Source: JBFXAM01 sp050184295 (GTDB taxonomy: Bacteria > Planctomycetota > Phycisphaerae > UBA1845 > Fen-1342). From it: a stretch of 5,234 nucleotides of DNA. A model generated the notes under the pieces. It searched no databases. It was not told the origin of the DNA and saw only the letters and a list, made by a program, of their open reading frames with translations. Position 1 is the stretch's first letter. Every line of letters starts with the position of its first letter. The DNA is taken from the NCBI GenBank assembly GCA_050184295.1, contig JBFXAM010000181.1, positions 1 through 5,234 of the forward strand. The letters run 5' to 3'. A program made the position numbers and the translations under genes. Shown here piece by piece: positions 1-5,234 of this stretch.

Positions 1-324
1 GCGCAGCACTTCCTTGTAGATGTCGCGCGACGTGACCGAGTCGTTCTGCGCCTCCGCCAGCTCGGCCTGAACGAGCTTCGCGTCGGTGTACTTCGGATCG
101 CGCGCCAGCAGCACGTTCAACAGGGCCTGCGCCGCCGCGAAGTTCTTCTGCTCGATCAGCAGCCGGGCCTGCGCGAGCGCCTGCTCCGCGGTGAGCGTCG
201 TTGACTCGCCCTGTGCCGGCTGCGTCGCGGGCGGCGTATCCGCCGGCGTCGGCGCCGTCTCCTGCGCCACGGCCGCCGCCGCGAGCCATGCGAGCGTCAA
301 AAGCACCGGCGCCAGATTCTGCAT
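1..324 (-). CDS. Exported TPR-like protein, N-terminal part (cut by window edge)
   Basis: An open frame of 108 codons runs from an ATG at 324 to the window edge without a stop, so the C-terminal part is missing. The start is set by a strong AAGGAG six bases upstream; a GTG at 370-372 is in frame but has no comparable site. Residues 4-20 are hydrophobic and Ala/Leu-rich and end in AVA before QE, which looks like a Sec leader cleaved after residue 20. The n-region (MQN) has no Lys or Arg, which is unusual. Residues 21-46 are a Thr/Pro/Ala/Gln-rich linker. Residues 47-108 are amphipathic helices with TPR-like spacing (ALAQARLLIEQKNFAAAQAL, then LLARDPKY and a second helix pair). No lipobox Cys is present. 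The likely location is periplasm or envelope, as a scaffold or assembly factor. TPR-bearing secretion or exopolysaccharide proteins are possible, but the family cannot be fixed from this fragment. Confidence 0.8.
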   Translation of the reverse strand, partial: MQNLAPVLLTLAWLAAAAVAQETAPTPADTPPATQPAQGESTTLTAEQALAQARLLIEQKNFAAAQALLNVLLARDPKYTDAKLVQAELAEAQNDSVTSRDIYKEVLR

Positions 325-330
325 GACAAA

Positions 331-336
331 CTCCTT
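331..336 (-). promoter_or_regulatory. Ribosome binding site of the exported TPR-like gene
   Basis: On the minus strand this reads AAGGAG, a near-perfect anti-16S match, with a six-base spacer (TTTGTC) to the ATG at 324. It is the best Shine-Dalgarno sequence in the window. It decides the start codon and supports the reality of a gene that is cut by the window edge. Confidence 0.85.
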
Positions 337-345
337 CGGATCCGA

Positions 346-379
346 CGCGACGCGCCCGCGGCCGCCGCGCACCGTCGCG
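346..379 (-). repeat. GC-rich inverted repeat between the carbamoyltransferase and TPR-like genes
   Basis: A perfect 7-bp inverted repeat (plus-strand arms CGCGACG at 346-352 and CGTCGCG at 373-379) encloses 20 bases that contain the 8-bp palindrome GCGGCCGC at 358-365. It starts about 10 bases after the carbamoyltransferase stop codon. The transcript could form a GC-rich stem-loop here. No U-run follows it, so it is not a standard intrinsic terminator. In DNA this GC-rich such a repeat can arise by chance. Confidence 0.3.
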
Positions 380-389
380 GCCGGACGCG

Positions 390-2099
390 TCAGCCGCGCT
401 TGTGGACCAGGTATTGGCCGACCGCCAGGTACGTCAGCCCGCTGTTGTCGAACACATACATCGCCTCCTTCGGCCCCAGCACGATCGGCAGGCCGTGCAG
501 GTTGAACGACGTGTTCAGCAGCACCCCGCGCCCGGTGTGCTGCTCAAACAGCTTCAGGATGCGGTAATACTCGGGGTTGTGGGGTTCCTCGATCACCTGC
601 GCGCGAGCGGTCAGGTCGGCGTTGTGGACTGCGGCAATCAGGTCGCGGAAGTTCGGCCGCGTGTCGAAGGTCAGCATCATGTGCGGACTGGGCAGGTTCT
701 TCGGGTTGATGAAGTAATCCTGCATGCGCTCGCGCGTCACCACCGGCGCGAAGGGCATCCAGAAGTCGCGCTTCTTCACCATGCGGTTGATGATCCGCAC
801 GATGTCCTGGTCCTTCGGGTCCGCCAGGATCGAGCGGTTGCCGAGCGCCCGCGCGCCGAACTCCATCCGCCCCTTGCAGCGTGCGGCGGGCTGTCCCGCC
901 GCCAGCAACTTCGCGACTTCCGCCTCGATGTCGTCGTAGCGCTTCCACTCGTGCGAGCTGGCCTTCACGACCGCGGCGGCGTCGGCTTCCTCGACGTCGG
1001 GACCGAGGTAGATGCCGCCCAGCGGCGCCGTGCGCTCGTTCGCCGCTTCGCCGCCCTGCTGCACATACGCGTGCATGGCGATGCCCATGCACATGCTCTC
1101 GTCGCCGGCGGACGGCGCGATGCCGAGATACTCGACCTCCGGCAACTCCATCAGGCGCTTGTTCGCCTTCACGTTCATGAACACGCCGCCGGCGCAGCAG
1201 ACCTTGTGCACGCCGGTCTTCTCGATCGCCGCCCGCACCAGCGTCTCGACGACGTCCTCGCAGAATAGCTGCAAGCCCGCACACACGTTGTCGAACCGCA
1301 TCCCGCTGATGAGCCGCCGCAACCGCCGCGGATAGCAGAATGTCGGCTCCCACGTCTTGCGCTTCAGGCGCAGCTCGCGCGTGTCCACCGCCAGCAGCGA
1401 GTGAAACCGCTCCGCCGACTGCTGGGCGTATTTCGTCGACGCGTAGGGCGCCATGCCCATCAGCTTGTATTCGTGCTCCAGCGTGACAAAGCCCATCTGC
1501 CCCGTCGTGAACCCGTAGATCGAGCCGACCGAATCGGTGAAAGGCGTGCTCGCGATCTGCTCCATCCTGCCGTTCTCGGCCAGCCAGACCGTGCAGCATT
1601 CGAGATCGCCCATGCCGTCCATGGTGACAACCAGGTGCTTGCTGCGCGGATCCTGGCGCATGCAGAAATAGGCAGTCGCGGCGTGGCCGACGTGATGCGG
1701 ATAACGCACCAGTTGCGACTCGGAAAAGCCGCCGCCGCGCGCCTCGGAGAGCCGCTGCTTCCAGCCGATGTCGGCATTGTTGCTGTAGTACGGATACCAC
1801 GCCAGCAGCCGCCGCGCGAACCCCGCCATCGTTGCGTCGCGCTCCGCCGCGACCATCTGGTTCGTGCTGCGCAGTCCCGAAGGCGTTCGCCGCATCGTCA
1901 CCAGCGCGACCTGTGCGACCTCGCGCGGCTCAATGCCCGCGAACGCCAGGCACGCCTTCACGGACGCCGCCGGCCAGCCGTAGAAGTTCTTCTGACCGAC
2001 GAGCCGCTCTTCCTGAACGGCGTAGAGAATCTGCCCGTCGCGGAGAATCGCGGCCGCGGAGTTGTGGCCGTCGTGGACTCCGATCACATACTGAGGCAT
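390..2099 (-). CDS. NodU/TobZ-family O-carbamoyltransferase
   Basis: Complete, 569 aa, TGA stop, a usual length for the family. Known members use carbamoyl phosphate and ATP to make carbamoyl-adenylate in a YrdC-like domain, then pass the carbamoyl group to a sugar or natural-product hydroxyl in a Kae1-like domain; they are cytosolic. Seen here: a Kae1-like N-terminal part with GHNSAAAI (11-18), EER (30-32), HHVGHAATAYF (135-145; H135 or H136 with H139 as metal ligands), MDGMGD (160-165), AGGVFMNVKAN (303-313) and PSAGDES (329-335; D333 as likely further ligand). The C-terminal part carries GRMEFGARALGNRSIL (410-425), MPFAPV (448-453) and LLNTSFN (527-533). The ATG at 2099 is chosen because the protein then begins MPQYVIGVHDGH, as family members do. 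An in-frame GTG at 2201 would add 34 Arg/Pro-rich residues and overlap asnB. It lies 19 nt after asnB, so it is probably co-transcribed. The acceptor is unknown; a glycan is inferred from the neighbours. Confidence 0.95.
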   Translation of the reverse strand: MPQYVIGVHDGHNSAAAILRDGQILYAVQEERLVGQKNFYGWPAASVKACLAFAGIEPREVAQVALVTMRRTPSGLRSTNQMVAAERDATMAGFARRLLAWYPYYSNNADIGWKQRLSEARGGGFSESQLVRYPHHVGHAATAYFCMRQDPRSKHLVVTMDGMGDLECCTVWLAENGRMEQIASTPFTDSVGSIYGFTTGQMGFVTLEHEYKLMGMAPYASTKYAQQSAERFHSLLAVDTRELRLKRKTWEPTFCYPRRLRRLISGMRFDNVCAGLQLFCEDVVETLVRAAIEKTGVHKVCCAGGVFMNVKANKRLMELPEVEYLGIAPSAGDESMCMGIAMHAYVQQGGEAANERTAPLGGIYLGPDVEEADAAAVVKASSHEWKRYDDIEAEVAKLLAAGQPAARCKGRMEFGARALGNRSILADPKDQDIVRIINRMVKKRDFWMPFAPVVTRERMQDYFINPKNLPSPHMMLTFDTRPNFRDLIAAVHNADLTARAQVIEEPHNPEYYRILKLFEQHTGRGVLLNTSFNLHGLPIVLGPKEAMYVFDNSGLTYLAVGQYLVHKRG

Positions 2100-2110
2100 T
2101 CGCGTGTCGA

Positions 2111-2117
2111 TCCTTCC
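2111..2117 (-). promoter_or_regulatory. Ribosome binding site deciding the carbamoyltransferase start
   Basis: The minus strand reads GGAAGGA, followed by an 11-base spacer to the ATG at 2099. It overlaps the last bases around the asnB stop codon (2119-2121), an arrangement typical of linked genes in an operon. It favours the ATG over the GTG at 2201. The spacer is slightly long, so initiation may be moderate or coupled to asnB termination. Confidence 0.6.
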
Positions 2118-2118
2118 A

Positions 2119-4080
2119 CTAAGGCCTTGCGCCGACGGCGGGGCGCGCCGCAGCGGCCGGCGGCAAGGGCGCGCTCTCGGCGTCGGCGGCGATGCCCGCA
2201 CCCGGACTTACATATCGGTCCCAAACGCCCAGCATCAAAAGCACGATCACCTGCTGCGCCCACCGCGCCGGCTCCAGCCCGTTCTCACGCCGTACAAGCC
2301 GCTCGAGGGCGCCGCGCTCGAACCGCTCGGCGAGCAGGCCCGAACGCGACAGGATAACGTCATCCCGCAGGGCGCGTAGGTCGGTCTCGAGCCAGCGGAC
2401 GAGCGGAATTTCGAATCCGCGTTTCGGCGCCGCACGCACATCCCCGGGCAGGTAGCGCTCCGCGACCTTTCGAAGCAGCGGCTTGGTCTCGCGCCCGAAC
2501 AGCTTGACGTGCTCAGGCAGCCGCGCCACCAGGTCGATCAGCACGTGATCGAGCAAAGGCGACCGGGCCTCGAGGCTGTGCTGCATCGTGCACACGTCGA
2601 GCTTCAGATTCAAACAGTCGATCAGCACCGTGCGCGCGTCCGACGCCATCATCCGATCGACGTAGCCCGCATCGCGAAACGCGGCGTGCGACGCGGCCGC
2701 GAAGCGCTCCGCCGGGAGACATGCCCGGAACCACTCCCGAGAACCGCACAGCGGCGCGAGCGCTGCCGTCCCGACCATGTCCAGGCTCCACATCAGGTAG
2801 CGCTGCACCGGGTCGTGTGACATACCGCGGACGATGCGATGGGCAAATGCGTAAGGCGTGCGAAAACTGCGCGGCGGCGGCAACACCGCATGCAGGGCCT
2901 TCCACCCGACGCGCAGCGCCGCGTTGTCCGACCAGCCCAGCCACGCGTTCAGCCGGGCCGCGTGGTGGCGGCGGTAGCCGGCGAGGATTTCGTCGCCGCC
3001 GTCGCCGGTTAGCACGACCTTCAGGTGTTTGCGCGCCTCGCGCGCGACGTAGTAGTTCGGAATTGCGGACGTGTTCGCAAACGGCTGGTCGAACGCCCGC
3101 GCGATCGCCGGCAGAATGTCGCCCGCCTCGCAGCGAACGATGACCTCGTGGTGATCGGTGCCGTAGCGCTCGGCGACCTGCCGAGCCAGCGGGCGTTCGT
3201 CAAACTCGCCGTCCTCGAAGCCGATCGACACCGTCAGCAGCTTGCCGGGATGCTGCTGTGCCGCCATCGCGGTGATGAGTCCGCTGTCGATCCCGCCCGA
3301 CAGGAACGCTCCCACCGGCACGTCGGACCGCAAGCGCAAGCGAACCGATTCGCGCAGCGCCGCGTCGACCTGTTCCACCGCCTCATCGAACGCCACGCGC
3401 GACTTCGGCTCGACCGCGAGCTGCCAATAAGGCCTCGGCTCCGCGGCGCGACGATCGCGAACGACCATCAGACTCGCCGCCGGCAATGTGCGAATTTCGC
3501 GATAAATCGTCCCCGGCGCGGGCACGAAGCCCCATCCGAGATAATCGACCAGCGCCTGGTCATCGACGTGCAGCGGCTGCTGGAGACCCGCCGCGACGAC
3601 TTTGATCTCGGAGCCGAACACGAAGTGCGTCGGCGTCTGGGTGTAATAGACGGGCTTCTTGCCGAGCCGGTCGCGGGCGAGCACAAGCTGTTGGCGCGGG
3701 CCGTCCCACAGCGCGATCCCGAACATGCCGCGCAGCCGCGCCGCGAAATCGAGTCCCATCTCCTCGTACAGGTGAACGATGGTCTCGGTGTCGCTGTGCG
3801 TCGCGAACCGGTGGCCCCTGGCGATGAGTTCTTCGCGCAGCTCGACGTAGTTGTAGATTTCGCCGTTGAAGACGACCTGGATCGTGCCGTCCTCGTTGCC
3901 CATCGGCTGCCCGCCGCCGGACAGGTCGATGATCGACAGCCGGCGATGTCCCAGTCCGACACCGGCGGCCCGGTCGGTCCAATAGCCCTCGGCGTCGGGG
4001 CCGCGATGGGCGCAGGCGCGCGTGGCGCGGCGGAGGCGCTCGTCGTCGAAAGCTCCCCAGATGCCGGCGATTCCGCACAT
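2119..4080 (-). CDS. asnB: AsnB-family glutamine-hydrolysing amidotransferase / asparagine synthetase
   Basis: Complete, 653 aa, ATG start with GAGG six bases upstream, TAG stop. The family hydrolyses glutamine in an N-terminal Ntn domain and passes ammonia to a carboxylate that the C-terminal synthetase domain activates with ATP as an acyl-adenylate. The start MCGIAGIW puts the nucleophile Cys at residue 2. HRGPDAEG (25-32), GHRRLSIIDL (44-53), FNGEIYN (71-77) and SDTE (96-99) form the glutaminase site. ARDRLGKKPVYY (135-146) and FGSEIK (155-160) follow. The synthetase domain has the ATP loop SGGIDS (261-266), TVSIGFED (283-290), LTGDGGDEILAGY (357-369), LEARSPLLD (503-511) and PKRGFEIP (552-559). 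An Ala/Pro-rich tail follows about residue 622. The acceptor may be aspartate, but in a cluster with a glycosyltransferase and a carbamoyltransferase, amidation of a sugar acid or other polymer precursor is equally likely. It resembles the amidotransferases of exosortase/exopolysaccharide clusters, but no exosortase is visible here. Confidence 0.95.
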   Translation of the reverse strand: MCGIAGIWGAFDDERLRRATRACAHRGPDAEGYWTDRAAGVGLGHRRLSIIDLSGGGQPMGNEDGTIQVVFNGEIYNYVELREELIARGHRFATHSDTETIVHLYEEMGLDFAARLRGMFGIALWDGPRQQLVLARDRLGKKPVYYTQTPTHFVFGSEIKVVAAGLQQPLHVDDQALVDYLGWGFVPAPGTIYREIRTLPAASLMVVRDRRAAEPRPYWQLAVEPKSRVAFDEAVEQVDAALRESVRLRLRSDVPVGAFLSGGIDSGLITAMAAQQHPGKLLTVSIGFEDGEFDERPLARQVAERYGTDHHEVIVRCEAGDILPAIARAFDQPFANTSAIPNYYVAREARKHLKVVLTGDGGDEILAGYRRHHAARLNAWLGWSDNAALRVGWKALHAVLPPPRSFRTPYAFAHRIVRGMSHDPVQRYLMWSLDMVGTAALAPLCGSREWFRACLPAERFAAASHAAFRDAGYVDRMMASDARTVLIDCLNLKLDVCTMQHSLEARSPLLDHVLIDLVARLPEHVKLFGRETKPLLRKVAERYLPGDVRAAPKRGFEIPLVRWLETDLRALRDDVILSRSGLLAERFERGALERLVRRENGLEPARWAQQVIVLLMLGVWDRYVSPGAGIAADAESAPLPPAAAARPAVGARP

Positions 4081-4086
4081 GTTCGA

Positions 4087-4091
4087 CCTCA
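4087..4091 (-). promoter_or_regulatory. Ribosome binding site of asnB
   Basis: The minus strand reads TGAGG with six bases before the ATG at 4080. The start must be this ATG, because the mature enzyme needs Cys exposed at position 2 after Met removal. The site lies inside the 48-nt gap after the glycosyltransferase stop. Confidence 0.7.
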
Positions 4092-4101
4092 GCCGGCGCG
4101 A

Positions 4102-4122
4102 ACGGCGACCCGCGACGGCGAC
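4102..4122 (-). repeat. Short direct repeat in the glycosyltransferase-asnB gap
   Basis: The octamer GTCGCCGT (minus strand) occurs twice, at 4115-4122 and 4102-4109, with a 13-base period. It sits just after the glycosyltransferase stop codon. No promoter-like AT-rich hexamers are visible in this gap, so asnB probably shares its transcript with the gene upstream. The repeat may be only a GC-rich slippage remnant. Confidence 0.35.
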
Positions 4123-4128
4123 GCACCG

Positions 4129-5234
4129 CTAACGCCGCGGTCGGCGGCGCTCGCTTCGCGCGCGCAAATACGACCAATAGGCCAGCTTCTGCGCCCGCAT
4201 CTTAGCGGGATGAAACCGCTCGGCGGCCTCGAAAGCGGCGCGCGACATCTCGGCGAGCGTCGCACGGTCGCCGATCAGCGCGCCAATCCGTCGCGCGAGC
4301 GCTTCGGCATCGCCGGGCGTCAGCAAGTCGCGCTCGGCGAGCAGGTCGGGAACACCTCCCACGCGTGTCCCGAGCGCCGGCAGTCCGCGCGCCATCGCCT
4401 CCAGCAGCGCGCGCGGCAGACCCTCGGTCCGCGAGGGCAGCACATACAGATCGGCATGATCGAGCCGCGCAAAAAGCTCCGGACCCCAAGCCAGCCAACC
4501 GGAGAAGGAGACGTTGGCGGCCAGATCGAGTTCGGCCGTTCGCCGGCGAAGCGAATCCAGCTCGGGGCCGGAGCCGATCACGTCGAGCGCCCACCGCCGC
4601 TCGCCGCGATCCGACAGTCGCCGGACTGCTTCCAGCAATACGTCGTAGCCCTTCTCCGAGTTCATCCGCCCGACGGACACGACTCGCAGCGGATCGGCAC
4701 AGAACGCCGCCGCCGCCCGCGGTGCGGTGATCAGCTCGGGCGCCAGGTTCACGTCCGAAAAGAGAAACGTCGGTCCGCGCGTGCGCAGCGGACACAACCG
4801 GCGGAGATGATCCGAAACGTAGGCTGCCGTACAAGCCCCACCCACCTGCCGACGGGTGAGCCGCCAGCTTGCGTCGGCGACGACGCGGCGCCAGCGCTCG
4901 CCCGGAAGCGGCGCGCCCATCCGCACACCCTCGCCGGTGTGCCCCACAACCTGCCACGCATACGGCGCGCGGCGGAGCGCGAGCCAGAGCCATGCGAGCG
5001 TGCACACACCGCCGCTGCCGCGAAACGCGAACGCATCGCCGGTGCGCAGATGGCGTCCGATGTCGAGCAGTGTCCGCGGCAGCGCGCGGAGCATGGCGCC
5101 GAGCCCCTGATAGTGCCGCAGCGGCGCAAAGCGCACGCCGGGCCCGTCGACGCGCTGCCAGTTCGCCGGCGGCGTCGGCGCGTCATAGACGCGCGCGATG
5201 GGCCGCACTTCGTCGAACAACTCCAGATACTGCC
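4129..5234 (-). CDS. GT4-type glycosyltransferase, N-terminus cut by window edge
   Basis: The frame is open to the window edge; at least 367 residues are visible before the TAG stop. A TTG at 5220 could be read as a start, but the frame continues upstream as QYLE before LFDEV, which fits the early part of such enzymes, so the true start probably lies a few tens of bases outside. Residues below are numbered from that TTG. The N-terminal Rossmann half (to about 165) holds AWQVVGHTGEG (88-98). The C-terminal GT-B half has VVSVGRMNSEKGYDVLLEA (180-198), IGSGPELDSL (215-224), VSFSGWL (237-243) and the E-x7-E motif with E266 and E274 in EGLPRALLEA, then GTRVGGVPDLL (284-294). These are the nucleotide-sugar binding signatures of retaining GT4 enzymes. 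The C-terminus is very basic (ERRRPRR), which could favour membrane-face contact. It probably adds a sugar to a lipid-linked or surface glycan; donor and acceptor cannot be read. It is the first visible gene of the probable operon. Confidence 0.92.
   Translation of the reverse strand, partial: QYLELFDEVRPIARVYDAPTPPANWQRVDGPGVRFAPLRHYQGLGAMLRALPRTLLDIGRHLRTGDAFAFRGSGGVCTLAWLWLALRRAPYAWQVVGHTGEGVRMGAPLPGERWRRVVADASWRLTRRQVGGACTAAYVSDHLRRLCPLRTRGPTFLFSDVNLAPELITAPRAAAAFCADPLRVVSVGRMNSEKGYDVLLEAVRRLSDRGERRWALDVIGSGPELDSLRRRTAELDLAANVSFSGWLAWGPELFARLDHADLYVLPSRTEGLPRALLEAMARGLPALGTRVGGVPDLLAERDLLTPGDAEALARRIGALIGDRATLAEMSRAAFEAAERFHPAKMRAQKLAYWSYLRARSERRRPRR

Noticed and set aside
325..389. An intrinsic terminator after the carbamoyltransferase
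   Set aside because: The stem-loop candidate is not followed by a T-run on the transcribed strand; the sequence continues as TCGGATCCGAAGG.
402..1268. A 288-codon open frame on the plus strand
   Set aside because: It lies antisense to the carbamoyltransferase, whose family motifs are certain. Its translation is Arg/His/Val-rich with no recognisable motif, as expected for the antisense frame of a GC-rich gene.
544..1800. A 418-codon minus-strand frame overlapping the carbamoyltransferase
   Set aside because: It is another reading frame of the same strand, with Arg/Gly/Ala-rich low-complexity translation and no motifs. It does not represent a frameshifted gene, since the true frame is intact throughout.
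2064..2066. Asp to Asn change in the N-terminal HDxSAA motif of the carbamoyltransferase (HNSAAA)
   Set aside because: HN at this place also occurs in apparently normal family members as I recall them, and all other catalytic motifs are intact, so it is not evidence of loss of function.
2100..2201. An N-terminal extension of the carbamoyltransferase from a GTG at 2201
   Set aside because: The added 34 residues are Arg/Pro-rich, overlap asnB and are absent from the family's usual start; the ATG at 2099 has GGAAGGA upstream.
1401..2357. A 318-codon open frame on the plus strand spanning the carbamoyltransferase start and asnB end
   Set aside because: It is antisense to two well-supported genes, very Arg-rich and without domain signatures; it is an effect of low stop-codon frequency at high GC.
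5218..5220. TTG as the start codon of the glycosyltransferase
   Set aside because: The frame stays open upstream with family-like residues (QYLE), and no ribosome binding site is visible in the 14 available bases. The true start is most likely outside the window.

Overview
The window is a stretch of GC-rich bacterial chromosome in which every supported gene lies on the minus strand. Transcription therefore runs from the high-coordinate end to the low-coordinate end. Four genes fill it almost completely: two are whole and two are cut by the window edges. I see no RNA genes, CRISPR array, insertion sequence or attachment site. The strong third-position G/C bias, AAGGAG-type ribosome binding sites and a secretory leader fit a high-GC Gram-negative type of bacterium. 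Planctomycetota or a proteobacterium are guesses from gene style only; nothing here fixes the taxon.

In transcription order: (1) a GT4-type glycosyltransferase whose first residues lie beyond position 5234 and which stops at 4129; (2) after 48 nt, a complete class II glutamine amidotransferase / asparagine synthetase (AsnB family, 653 aa, 4080 to 2119); (3) after 19 nt, a complete NodU/TobZ-family carbamoyltransferase (569 aa, 2099 to 390); (4) after 65 nt, the start of an exported protein with TPR-like helices (324 to 1), which continues past position 1. There is no gap above 300 bases without a gene.

The first three genes are closely spaced and look like one operon. Glycosyltransferase, AsnB-type amidotransferase and O-carbamoyltransferase are a familiar combination in surface or exopolysaccharide clusters: one enzyme adds a sugar, one may amidate a carboxyl group (for example on a uronic acid), and one adds a carbamoyl group to a hydroxyl. 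The glycan role is inferred; a secondary-metabolite or glycolipid cluster would look similar. The fourth gene has its own strong ribosome binding site and a different kind of product. It may be a separate unit or a distal operon member.

I found no convincing evidence of an undescribed system. The points worth a second look are the predicted double decoration by amidotransferase and carbamoyltransferase, the Ala/Pro-rich tail of the AsnB protein, the partial exported TPR-like protein with an unusual uncharged leader, and small GC-rich repeats in the two longer intergenic gaps.
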